DNA from: Nymphalis io
Lineage: Eukaryota > Arthropoda > Insecta > Lepidoptera > Nymphalidae
Direction: 5' to 3'
NCBI RefSeq assembly: GCF_905147045.1
Contig: NC_065906.1
Coordinates: 6,944,001-7,008,000, forward strand
Length of the DNA: 64,000 nt
Below, piece after piece: positions 1 to 11,984 of this stretch. Both the position numbers and the translations under genes were made by a program. The notes beneath the pieces were generated by a model. The model saw nothing but the letters and a program-made list of their open reading frames with translations, did not search any database and had not been told where the DNA came from. The first letter of the stretch is position 1. Every line of letters begins with the position of its first letter.

Positions 1-787
1 CGGACGCATTTAGCCTCAGTGACATTATGGATAGTTTGCACACAGCTATATCGTTATTGCCTTCATAAGCCGAAATGCTTTTCCAGGCAATACTAAAACT
101 GGGTCATAATTCATCCAATGCGCAGTTATACACCATTGATATTTAAAACGGGTTCCAACGAGCGTTGCAGTATAAAGATGAATTTAGTTCAATGGTGAAT
201 GAGTGCGCATGTGTAGTGAGGCAGCGATGCAAAGAGGTGCGCGGTGCCCTGCTTCCATATTGTCGCTGTGAGATTCGCACACGCAACTAGTTCAGTTCAA
301 TTGAGCGCCATTGAGCCGGTGATCCCTAACAGGACTAAAGAGCAGCTTGTCAAGGTTACACCTCGCGGACACGCTCACTGTTGCCGTGTGCTCCCTTTAC
401 AATACACCGCATTATTACGCGTAGCATACAATGGTAATTGAAATTACTTTGAAATGTATTTATATTTCAGTGGTCTGTTTTAGTCTTGTTTTAATCAATT
501 CATGTGGTTCCTTTTTTGTAATATTTGCTTGATTTCGTATTTTTTTTAATTGATTTCATTTAATGCTAACCAAAGTGTTTGTTATTACCGTCATTTTTCA
601 TTGTTTTACTCATGTCATATTTGAATATTACGACAACCAAGAGATTTTAATCAATATAAATTTCTTTTTTGAATTTTGAATGATGATGCTCTTGGGTGTT
701 GGTATTCCTTTTCACTATCACTTAGTCCCATTGCATGGCCCTAGCGCCGCCTTGTAGAATGTGTCTAGCCCCTAGTTATGTTTGCAG
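1..787. other. Sequence upstream of the first visible ATPase exon
   Basis: No coding exon can be supported here. The first recognisable ATPase exon starts at 788 after a 3' splice site (tttgcag), so this stretch is most simply intron, with the short first coding exon (about eight residues in the fly protein) either hidden here or to the left of the window. I looked for a start codon followed by a donor in the right phase and found none that is convincing. Open frames of about 60 codons occur but match nothing I know. Confidence 0.5.
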
Positions 788-3700
788 CATGGCCGTACCG
801 ACTCGTACCGCGTCGCCACCATCGGCCCCATAAAGGATGATAATAGAACTGCTGATGGACAGTACAAGGTTTATAATTTGCATTATCACATCTACATCTT
901 GCGAGTGGCGATTGACATTTGTAAGTCCAGTATTCGACAACTGTCAACCGTACTCGCTGAGCATGCTTTTGTTTAATTTCATAAATTTTATTTTTCATTT
1001 TATTTAACTGTATGTCATTAAATCATCTATGATTAAGACTTTGATTGTAAGCAACGCGTAAGTCTCTTGATCTCTCTAATTTTGATATGATTCTAACCGA
1101 TACATCATTGTAATAATTTAATGGGTTTTTCTGTATGTGTGTTAAAGACTCGTCGGAAACCTCCTGCGAAAAAGCGGAAACCCGGAGATTTAGATGACCT
1201 TAAACAGGAGTTAGATATCGATTACCACAAAGTAACGCCTGAAGAACTATACCAAAGATTTCAAACACATCCGGAAAATGTAAGTTGTTGAAGATGTGAA
1301 TATTGTGATTCAAAATAAATCAATAAACTAATTGATTGAAATGAAATTGGTTTAGTGTTATTTATTTTCTTCATTATTTGTGAGAAAAGGTACTAAGATA
1401 AGTGCAATTTAACAGGGACTCAGCCATGCAAAAGCGAAAGAAAACCTTGAACGAGACGGTCCAAATGCACTTACACCTCCAAAACAGACACCCGAATGGG
1501 TAAAGTTTTGTAAAAATCTTTTCGGCGGATTTGCGTTACTACTGTGGATTGGTGCTATTCTTTGCTTTATTGCCTACGGAATTCAGGTCAGTATTTTATG
1601 ACAAGTATTTTCATGATGTGGTTTTAAAGTTGTATTACAATAGTGGTTTTGTTTTAATGTAATTTTTTGTCAATTTTACAATTTGACAATTTTATTTCTC
1701 TAGGCGAGTACCGTTGAGGAACCTTCGGATGATAACTTGTATCTTGGTATTGTATTGGCGGCTGTTGTAATCGTGACTGGAATCTTTTCATACTACCAAG
1801 AAAGCAAGTCGTCCAAGATCATGGAATCTTTCAAGAACATGGTACCTCAATTTGCCACGGTCATTCGCGAAGGAGAGAAGTTAACGCTTCGTGCTGAGGA
1901 CCTAGTGCTTGGTGACATCGTTGAGGTATTTCATCATTGGCAGCAAAAATATTGTCTTTTTTATTGATCAACAGTAACTTAACATTATATTCTGTAAAAT
2001 AAATGTTATTAAATTAAGTGATTTCTATTGACTAGGTTAAATTTGGCGACCGGATTCCTGCTGACATTCGTATCATTGAAGCACGTGGCTTTAAAGTGGA
2101 CAACTCGAGTTTGACTGGCGAGTCTGAACCGCAATCCCGTGGACCTGAATTCACCAACGAGAACCCCCTAGAAACCAAGAATTTGGCATTCTTCTCTACC
2201 AACGCTGTTGAGGGCACTGCTAAGGGCGTAGTCATCTGCTGCGGTGATAATACGGTAAGAAAATATTTTTTGTATTAAATTGAGTGTACATTTATATTAT
2301 TGATTTTTTTATTATATAGCTCTGAATAAAATATAAAGTTTGTTTTAATCAACCAACTTTTACTTTAGGTTATGGGTCGTATTGCCGGATTGGCTTCGGG
2401 CTTGGACACTGGCGAGACCCCCATTGCTAAGGAAATCCACCATTTCATCCACTTGATCACCGGAGTCGCTGTATTCCTCGGAGTAACGTTCTTCTTAATC
2501 GCCTTCATCCTTGGCTATCACTGGCTGGATGCTGTCATTTTCCTTATTGGTAAATAATATTTACAAACTAATGTTCTATAAAAGCATTTCGTTCCGTAAC
2601 ATGATCGATGTACTGATGATCGTGACCACTTCACAGGTATCATTGTAGCCAACGTACCTGAAGGTTTACTGGCGACCGTAACTGTATGTCTGACTCTCAC
2701 TGCCAAACGTATGGCCTCCAAGAATTGCTTAGTTAAGAATTTGGAAGCCGTGGAAACTCTTGGATCGACCTCAACAATTTGCTCCGACAAAACTGGAACT
2801 TTAACCCAAAACAGGATGACTGTAGCTCATATGTGGTTTGACAACCAGATCATTGAAGCTGATACTACTGAGGACCAGTCTGGAGTACAATATGGTAGGT
2901 CAAAATGATGGTAATTTAAAAAAAACATTCAAAATTTATTAAACTGCCTGGGTATTTTAAACTATTTTCATTCATAGATCGCACTAGCCCTGGATTCAAG
3001 GCGCTTGCCAAAATTGCTACTCTCTGCAATCGAGCTGAGTTCAAAGGTGGACAGGATGGTGTACCAATTTTGAAGAAAGAAGTTGCTGGAGATGCGTCTG
3101 AAGCTGCTTTACTTAAATGTATGGAACTGGCACTCGGTGATGTCCTGTCGATCAGAAAGAGGAATAAGAAAGTCTGCGAGATTCCATTCAACTCGACTAA
3201 TAAGTACCAAGTGTCTATCCACGAAAGTGATGACCCCAGCGATCCTCGTCACTTACTCGTAATGAAGGGCGCCCCTGAAAGAATTCTAGAACGATGCAGC
3301 ACTATTTTCATTGGTGGCAAGGAAAAGGTAGATTATATACATGTAACTTAGGAAAAATATTAATGAAAAGAAAAATGAGTCACGAAATAATTTTGTTATA
3401 TCAAATAGGTTTTGGACGAAGAAATGAAGGAAGCTTTCAACAATGCCTACTTGGAACTCGGCGGTCTCGGTGAACGTGTGCTCGGTTTTTGCGACTTGCA
3501 ATTGCCATCCGACAAGTATCCCATCGGCTACAAGTTCAATACTGATGACCCCAACTTCCCCTTGGAAAACCTCCGCTTCGTTGGCCTCATGAGCATGATT
3601 GATCCTCCCCGTGCCGCCGTACCCGACGCTGTTGCTAAGTGCCGATCTGCTGGTATCAAGGTAAGCAGTGGTTTGCTTGTCAATTTTTCAGGATATTTTA

Positions 3701-6700
3701 AAATGTACTTTTTTCTTTTATTTAAAATTGATATTGTATAATCTCTGCGTGTCTGGTAAATAATATACGATTGTAGGTTATCATGGTAACCGGTGATCAC
3801 CCCATCACTGCCAAGGCTATCGCCAAGTCCGTAGGAATTATTTCTGAAGGCAACGAAACCGTAGAAGATATCGCTGCACGTCTCAACATTCCCGTTTCCG
3901 AAGTCAACCCCCGCGAAGCCAAAGCCGCAGTCGTCCACGGGACCGAACTCAGGGAACTTAACTCTGATCAACTCGACGAAATTCTCAAGTAAATAATTTA
4001 TCAATCTTAAATTTTGTCTTGTGTAATATTGCAAACATTGCGTAATTGACACAATGCATTTATAATTTTTTTCCAACAAATATATAAACTACAAATTTTG
4101 CTATTCTAAAGGTCGCCGTGAAAAAACTTACAAAATCAACACATATTTCAAATACATATATTTTTAAATAAGGTTCCACACCGAAATCGTGTTCGCGCGT
4201 ACGTCCCCGCAACAGAAGCTGATCATCGTGGAAGGTTGCCAGCGACTGGGAGCTATCGTGGCCGTCACCGGTGACGGAGTCAACGACTCGCCCGCCTTAA
4301 AGAAGGCCGACATCGGCGTCGCCATGGGCATCGCCGGCTCTGACGTGTCCAAGCAGGTAAGCACTACTGACAAAAGAAAATAAATTGGTTATAGGAATTA
4401 GTATTATCCGCAGCATTTAAAGCGTTAACTTCGGTGAATATAAATAGCGAGTGTTTTTCCCCTAAAGGCCGCTGACATGATCCTCCTCGACGATAACTTC
4501 GCATCCATCGTCACGGGTGTTGAGGAAGGGCGTTTGATCTTCGACAATCTGAAGAAATCCATCGCGTATACCCTCACATCGAATATTCCCGAAATCTCGC
4601 CCTTCCTTGCCTTCATCCTCTGCGATATTCCGCTACCTCTCGGTACTGTAACCATCCTTTGCATCGATCTCGGAACTGACATGGTAAGTTGGACTCTAAA
4701 TTTTAAACAATACAGTTCAATTTTTGAAGTGAATATAAATTGTACAACACTATTGTCGCATAATTATAAAATAATTTATTACAAATTGTCCGAGACATAA
4801 GAGGTAAAAACGATTTGTATTCACTAACAATAAAAAGATAACAAAAAGAAAGTCAAATTCGCTATAAACAATAAAGGTGTTTTAAAATTAAAAAAATTAC
4901 TTTGGTCAAACGAAAACACTTTATGTGATCGATGCAAGTAAATTCGAGACATTTTTTGACTTGAATTTTGTTTTGAAATGCAAAAATCCTTGACAGTACT
5001 AAAAAGAACTTTCAGCTGAAAAGTCACGGAGGATGATATAACTTATATTTAATGAGATATTGATACTAGGTGCCCGCCATAGCGCTGGCGTACGAGGCAG
5101 CCGAGGCGGACATTATGAAACGTCCGCCTAGAAATCCATTTTGCGACAAACTTGTCAACGAGAGGTTTCTTTTTCGTTACAATACAATGTGCTGCCTTCA
5201 TAACCCCTAACCGGTTTTCAGCTAACGCCGCTGTTGTCTCGGTATCGTGACGAGTGCAGTGTGAATATGAAAGTAATTGTATGTAATCGTAAAATTAACA
5301 TATTGTAACAGTACTTTATCAGTAATATGTTTTTATGGTTACAAACAATTTAATATGAAGAATGTGTTAGTTTTTATTCTAATTTGTGGAGTTTTAGCGA
5401 ACGTCGAGTTCTACTAATGATGGATTGATGCTTGATTTTATGATATGTGTCAACGCCGTTATAATTTGATGACGAATGTAAATGAAACAAAAGAGCTCCT
5501 AGATCTATGATTGCATTCTGTTATATTAGCTCGACAATTATTCGTCATCAAAATATAATAAGTTATACCAATAAATTGTAGAGCTCCATAGACTCAGGAA
5601 CTAACTTATGTGTCTGATGTTAGTATACAAAATATATTGGGTGAGCAACCGTAAGACTCAATCGTATACACTACTACTAGGAAATACAATTGCTCAAAAA
5701 GGTTGTTTATTGTTGTATATGAGCGGACATAACACGAACCTACAACAGTCATAACATAATCATTTCCATCGTCATCACAGAATATTTGTCATTTGGACAC
5801 GATACCCAAAGGCAATTCCGAATTCATCCACTGATCATTCGATTAGATTTTGTTTTACACCCTGGTGGTATTAAAAACGAACGTCATATCATGGTCTATT
5901 TTTATTGTGTTTAACATTTTGTTTTCTATGATAATTTTAAGTAACGCAAGATATTGTAAGCAAACGTCCAAAATAATTTGATACAATTTAGTTTTATAAA
6001 AGTTATATAAAATTGGGGTAACTTTGGTGGAAATTTGGTAAAGTTGGGCGTATGCTTGCAAAGGTCTTGTTAAATGTTGGATGTTGTGGACACGTGAGTG
6101 GCGACGCACGCTTGCCGATCGCTCTCATAGCTAGTGTTTGTGTAGGTGCCCGCCATTTCCCTGGCTTACGAGGAGGCCGAATCTGACATTATGAAGCGAC
6201 AGCCGCGTAATCCTTTCACTGATAAGCTCGTTAACGAGAGGTAAAAATACGGCGAGTGACATCGCTCGTACAAAGATATTATTCTATCTGCTATTTGCTT
6301 GCTACCACGTGTAAATTAGTCTTCAATATTTGGGGTTTGGTTGTTGCCTGCAGTGTGAACGGTGTCCTGTAGGTACACGAGTTAGAGTGTGGGTATTGAA
6401 GGCGACAATCGCACCGCTCCAGTTTTCTGCCTTGCGTTGTCTTTAATATTTTTTCTTTATTAACTGATTTCCTCTATCCTTTAACGTAGCTTAATGTCGT
6501 TGTGGAATAACGTGTTTCAACATCTTAACCCGCCGCTGGTTCCCGCCAGCCAAAACACATTGTTCCATTTCTAATTACTGGTTTTATTGATTATTAATTA
6601 CTATTTGCGGTGTATGTGATCGCTTTTAAGGTAAGTTGTCCGATAACTTCCTTGTGTCTGCCATCTGTCTTCCGTGCATGCATTTTAAACACACCTTAAC

Positions 6701-9700
6701 GTCTTTATAATACGGATATCGTTTATTTTTCTTGTATTTTCTTTATCTATATTTTTATTTCTCATACCTTTCATGCACATCATGACACACACTTTTACAT
6801 GAGTATCGTTACCATTCAGGATACGACGGCATACGAATCATTTCACCGCATCTATCGTATATATCGTGTTAGGATACATTAACAAGTATATAATATATTA
6901 GCACATTGTACACGTATTCGTATTACATATGAATTATTCTAGGTCTGGTTTGTACCTGCCATCACTAGCGTAGTATTTCAGATATCCTATACTGTGCTGT
7001 TTTTAATAAACATCCGACGTGCTATTTTACATCAAACACGCTATATCTTTCTATTTTACAACAATTTCCTAGTATTTTCTAATATGATTGTAATATTAAG
7101 TAAATATAGTAATACTTTATATTTATTTATATGTATAACGGAGCTAGAGTTAGAGTTGGAGGCGACTGGGGTGTGTAGGTAACATATCGTGTAAGAGGAG
7201 AGGGTCGTTGTGTTGGTTTGTGCTGATTGCTTGGTGTTTACGAAGGTACCCGCTATATCATTGGCGTACGAGGCGCCAGAGTCCGATATCATGAAGCGGC
7301 AGCCCCGAGACCCTTACCGTGACAACCTCGTCAACAGAAGGTCGGCCCGCACTCGCCACCACTGTCGTGGCAACGCTTACTAGATTCTCATTTGGGTGTA
7401 ACGCCATGTATAGCCTCACTATCAAAATTATATACAGGGTACAATTTATTAACGGAATGTCCCATACAGTGCATGTAGATGAAAAAAATAAATTAACATT
7501 TTAACAACATCGAAATTATTAATTTTTTCACTTAAAGGTAGTTTACATAACGAAGTGAAAAAGTAAATGATTTCATGAAATTATTAAACAAAAAAATAAT
7601 AGCAGTTCTAGACTCCTGATACGAATAGCAAGCATTTCATCAGTCATCATAACCAAAATTGTACCCTGTATTAGTCTGCGGAATTGGTTAATGTTAAAAA
7701 CAATGGAATATTTTAATGGTGTGGCTACTAATGGTTGAACAGTTCCATTTGACATGGATGTGGAAGAGTGATTATGAAGACAGACCCCCCCACCCTCAAC
7801 CCAGCACTACGCAACCACCTGTGTAGAATCGAACCGAGCCCCAGTATAAAAATATCTCTGTACTAAAGATACTCTACTCTCTGTAAAATACACGACATAT
7901 TCTTTGTTTCCTCTTAGATCCTTGAGAATGAATAAAGTTAGATTTTTTCCTAGAACCCTTTTAATCATAGACTATTTAGACAATAGTGTTTATATCTTTA
8001 CAATCTTCACTCTTCCATATTTTAAAGATAGATTTATGAAAGACATTTTCACAAGCAGTGAAATGTCGATAATTGCACGTTAGTGAAAAATTTAGTGGAA
8101 ATTAGTTATCATACAGGCGTACTAGTGAATTAACTGTGTGTGTGATTGTGTTTAGAAATAGTAGAAGAAATAGATGATTTTTAATAGATACTTTTTTTTT
8201 TTTCAAGGAATGACTTAGGCGTGATGGAGCGTACTTAAATAGTTACCATATTTTCCTTTTAATATTATGTATTTATTTAATTATTATGCGGGTATATATT
8301 ATTTATAAAATATTGCAGTTTTATTAGAAGCACGACACTAAGTCGTTCACATTGCTTAAGAGCTTACGTCACCAACACAACACTCATAATCTTGGAAATA
8401 CTATCGAGCTATCTATTTTTTTTATCACAAAAGCTTAAAAATTTCTCTTTTGCTTAAATGCTTATCGATGGTTCCTAACTAACAATGTTAATGCATGTAT
8501 GGCGTAAATTGTAAGTACTTACTAACAAATGATTCTGCTAATAAGTGCGATGAAGTTAAAACTATCTAAATTTTAATAAGATTACGATTCAACAAAGGCA
8601 AATAGAATAAAAATAATTGATTAAAATTACCGGAGTTTTCTCCTCATCGCAATGTTTGCTTCCTGAATATGGCGAATGTAGAAAAATATATAAGTTTAAA
8701 TTATTTACTATTCGTATTAAATCAAAGAGTACATATAATTGTATTATTTCGCAGTTTGCCCTGTTTAGATTTGCAATATATATTAATGTGCTAGATCCAT
8801 ATAATGATTAAAATACTGCATGATTACTGATTTGTATAAAATACCCCCGAAGAAGTAAAGAAAGTGTGTTTTAGATAAAACAATATGATTAGATCTTTTT
8901 GATTTGCGTTATGAGTTTCACAGAAAATGCTTAAAGAACGCACGTTTAATAAAAAGTGCTGGCTTTAAGTTTTTAATTAATTAAATTAAAAAAAAAAACA
9001 TTTTCATATCGGACTTATCTTAAATATATATATTTTTATTTAAATTTGTCAAAATTTAATGAATCTGAATATATTTTCATTTTTAACATAAAGCCGGTGC
9101 TGTTCTAATCATCAAAAATACCTAACAAGTGCTATAACATTGATTTTGGATATTAACAGGCTGATTTCCATGGCATATGGCCAAATCGGAATGATCCAAG
9201 CTGCCGCTGGCTTTTTCGTGTACTTCGTGATTATGGCTGAAAACGGGTTCCTTCCCTTGAAACTCTTCGGTATCAGAAAGCAATGGGACTCGAAGGCCAT
9301 CAACGACTTGACTGACTCCTATGGACAGGAATGGGTATGTCATAGCTTCACAGTTTGGAAAACATAAATGTTTTATGTTTAGAGTGGCTTATTTGAATAT
9401 TTCACACATTGTTTACAGACTTACCGCGATCGTAAGGCTCTCGAATTTACCTGCCACACCGCTTTCTTCGTGTCCATCGTGGTAGTGCAGTGGGCAGACT
9501 TGATCATTTGCAAGACCCGCCGTAACTCGATCGTGCACCAAGGAATGCGTAACTGGGCGCTTAACTTCGGACTCATTTTCGAAACTGCGCTCGCCGCCTT
9601 CCTCTCCTATACGCCCGGCATGGACAAGGGCTTGCGGATGTATCCTCTCAAGTGAGTGTTTAGGATTTAGCTAAAGAATCGAATCTATTATCCATATTTC

Positions 9701-9858
9701 GTTGCGATCGCGATATTAATATTGAAATGGTCGACAGGTTCGTTTGGTGGCTGCCCGCCATTCCATTCATGTTGTCGATCTTCATCTACGACGAGATCCG
9801 GCGCTTCTACCTGCGTCGCAACCCGGGCGGCTGGCTCGAACAAGAGACTTACTACTAA
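788..9858 (+). CDS. Atpalpha: Na+/K+-transporting ATPase alpha subunit (P-type ATPase)
   Basis: Catalytic subunit of the plasma-membrane sodium pump, exporting 3 Na+ and importing 2 K+ per ATP. Exons with GT/AG ends and matching phases: 788-868, 1148-1279, 1416-1586, 1704-1925, 2036-2254, 2369-2549, 2637-2894, 2978-3327, 3409-3660, 3777-3988, 4173-4356, 4468-4683, one of three alternative 95-base exons (5070-5164, 6146-6240, 7246-7340), then 9160-9334, 9419-9651 and 9738-9858 (TAA at 9856). Together they give 1033 residues plus a few missing N-terminal ones, against about 1041 in Drosophila. Visible motifs are the actuator LTGES, the phosphorylated aspartate in CSDKTGTLTQ (near residue 385), KGAPERIL in the nucleotide-binding domain, the hinge GDGVNDSP, and the C-terminal GGWLEQETYY. 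The helix 1-2 loop reads QASTVEEPSDDNLYLG. All phases join without a stop, so the gene looks intact. The true start codon is not identified. The identification is as good as certain. Confidence 0.97.
5070..5164 (+). CDS. Atpalpha: ATPase alternative exon a (loop between helices 6 and 7)
   Basis: First of three homologous 95-base exons. It encodes VPAIALAYEAAEADIMKRPP and then RNPFCDKLVNE plus two bases of an Arg codon completed by the exon at 9160. It carries ALA and EAAEAD where b and c have SLA and an ESD core, RPP instead of RQP, and a Cys in NPFCDK. The acceptor is tactag with a poor pyrimidine tract, and the donor gtttct is far from consensus, so inclusion probably needs help from regulators. 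The segment ends helix 6 and forms the cytoplasmic loop before helix 7. Confidence 0.93.
6146..6240 (+). CDS. Atpalpha: ATPase alternative exon b (loop between helices 6 and 7)
   Basis: Second alternative 95-base exon, encoding VPAISLAYEEAESDIMKRQP and then RNPFTDKLVNE plus a split Arg codon. It is the copy closest to the vertebrate alpha subunit over this loop and has the best donor of the three (gtaaaa). The acceptor gtgtag follows a G/T-rich rather than C/T-rich tract. By likeness and splice-site strength this may be the default exon, which is an inference. Confidence 0.94.
7246..7340 (+). CDS. Atpalpha: ATPase alternative exon c (loop between helices 6 and 7)
   Basis: Third alternative 95-base exon, encoding VPAISLAYEAPESDIMKRQP and then RDPYRDNLVNR plus a split Arg codon. 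It differs most in the second half (DPYRDN and a terminal NR instead of NE), changing local charge in the cytoplasmic loop. The acceptor cgaag has no clear pyrimidine tract and the donor gtcggc is weak. A small MITE-like element lies just downstream at 7433-7670. Confidence 0.92.
7433..7670. mobile_element. MITE-like element with 15-bp terminal inverted repeats, in an ATPase intron
   Basis: The ends are tacagggtacaattt at 7433-7447 and its exact reverse complement at 7656-7670, bounding 238 bp without coding capacity. If the outer TA pairs are target-site duplication, the repeats begin CAGGGT, as in many Tc1/mariner-type elements. It lies in the intron between alternative exon c and the exon at 9160, about 90 bp after exon c. 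Confidence 0.7.
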
Positions 9859-11593
9859 GCTGCACCGACCACTGTCCACACCGTCGCGTCGTGCAACAGT
9901 TAGTTACCGCGTACATAAAGTTCATTTGTGTTCTTATATCAGACTGACAGAGGTCGCGGTGCCGTTTCGGTATTTGTGTAATCGCTGTCGTGTACGCTTC
10001 TCACCGCTTGTTACCGCATCGCCGCCCGCAGGGCTCCCGAGTACCTGCCGAGTGTGTCTGTCCACCGCGTCGGGCTCCGCCTCGGCCGCGGACGCCTCGC
10101 ATTATCGTTTCTTAACGAACTATCTATGTATATATGCAGTGAGGAATGAATTGAATTTGTGATGTTAAAAATATTATACACATATTATAATTTTAAATTT
10201 GTGAATCGCGTTATTTTTGTATCGAAATCGTTTTGAAATGTCATTTGAGTAATCTCGAATCGCCAAATGCGATATGTTAACGGATCTTTCTGGGAATACG
10301 TTGAATCTCTGTTGGCGCGCGGAGCACGCGCGGAGCAGGCGCGAGCACGCGCGAGCACGCGAGCAGCGAGCACGCGAGCAGCGAGCAGCGAGCACGCGGC
10401 GCTCGCCGGAAACCTCCGTCATCGCGCAAGCGGCCGCGACGCGGACACCATGTCGCAGTAGTCGTTCGCCCTCGGTCATATAAGATAGAATAAAGTATAA
10501 TACTAATAATGTTGTTTTTCACACACTATACGATAAGTAACAAGATATCGTCTAGCGGTAGATCATCGTTCAACCGCCGCGCCCGCGCTCGGCGGCCGAC
10601 GAGAAGCATTTGTTATAAAAGTACATTTAAGAAGCCACGATTATAATTATTATTTAAGTGATTTAGATTAAGTTGATTTTTTCGAGTGAATATTGTTTAG
10701 TTGACGATTCGAACTGGTGCATGGTGTGTGAGAGGTCGATGTGGAGTGCCTGAGTTATAGTGTACTACTGCTTACTGTTAGGTAGGTAGTTGAAATTTTG
10801 AGCCATATTTTCAATCGTAAAGTAGATAAACGAAGCATACACAGTCGCGATAGCTTGGAGGGCCGCGGACGGAAGCCGGCGCCGGCCCGGTCGTCGGAAC
10901 ACCGGTCCTCTCCGGCCGAAACGGACCAACGCGGACCGACACCGACCGACACGGACTGGCACGGGCGTCGCCGGTCGCCGCGCGCCGGGGCCGGACACTA
11001 TGCTTTTCTTTTTCTAAAATTAACTGAAAACTTAGTGATTTTCGTGACATTTATTAAAATAGGCTGCTCATGTTTATTATATAAGATTTTATTTCTTAAT
11101 TAAAAGATAATAAACAAAACGTAGAAATGCGTAATTAGAAATTTTTAAAATTATACAGTTATGATAGAGTCATCTTGTTTTGGTCGCCGCTCGGCGCTCC
11201 GCCGGCCGCGCGCGGAGCCCCGAGACGAGCGATTTATTTCAATTTTCGTAACGAATACATAATATAACATATAATAATGGTTACAAAAGTAATAATTATA
11301 TTACATTATAGCGACTATAAATCTAAATTATATGAAATGTTTATAGATTTAAAATGATGTTTGTTTCTTTAGAGTGACTTTCTGTGCTTGTTCAAGAGAA
11401 CGATGTACATTTCACAGACAATAGTCGTTGATTATGATTGATATTATTGTAATGATTGGATCTTTGTAAGCTATTCGTTTAACGTACACTGTAGAACTAA
11501 CATTGTTTTGCGTTCGACAGTTCTTTACACCGTTTTATTTTATAGTATTACTCTGTTGGCTAGGAACGCTGTAAAAATGTAAGTGTTAATAAA
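9859..11593 (+). other. Atpalpha: Probable 3' untranslated region of the ATPase gene
   Basis: Sequence after the TAA at 9856 alternates AT-rich stretches with very GC-rich islands (about 10310-10450, 10560-10600, 10850-11000 and 11185-11230). AATAAA hexamers occur at 10489-10494 and 11588-11593 and could be proximal and distal polyadenylation signals. No further exon is seen. The end of the transcript is an inference. Confidence 0.5.
10310..10410 (+). repeat. GC-rich degenerate tandem repeat (GAGCACGC / GAGCAGC units)
   Basis: Short units of 7-10 bases such as gagcacgc, gagcagc and gagcaggc follow one another, making long open frames in several phases that are compositional artefacts. It lies in the presumed ATPase 3' UTR and stands out from the AT-rich flanks. 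Confidence 0.75.
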
Positions 11594-11941
11594 AAAAACA
11601 TTTTCAAAATATTATTGCGATGTTTCATTGATATTAGCTAATATTTATTAAATTATATTTATGCTGAACCTTGGTCTGATTTGCTTATGAGCAAACTTAT
11701 ACCTCTCTACCTTTACATTATAAAGAATCACATTAACGCACGCAGACACTATGATCATAGATTAAATATTAAAATTAACTTGTATAATCGATACTTTATT
11801 AAATATTAAAAAATAAATAAACACACAATATAAATTACTTAAAAGTATTCGAGTACCAAATGATATTCAATAATTTAAAATCCTAATTACACTTATTTTT
11901 TTAAATGACTTGAAATTCTACATATCTATTATTCTTCATTC

Positions 11942-11943
<2 letters not shown>

Positions 11944-11980
<37 letters not shown>
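11944..11980. repeat. (TA)n microsatellite
   Basis: Uninterrupted alternating A and T for about 37 bases in intergenic DNA. Confidence 0.9.

Positions 11981-11984
<4 letters not shown>

Noticed and set aside
735..790. ATG at 735 starting Met-Ala-Leu, like the fly ATPase N-terminus
   Set aside because: It is out of phase with the exon at 788, has no donor before it, and the exon at 788 has its own acceptor.
10545..10600. tRNA-like wording (gtctagcggtagatc) after the ATPase gene
   Set aside because: No B-box, no acceptor stem and no anticodon arm could be drawn.
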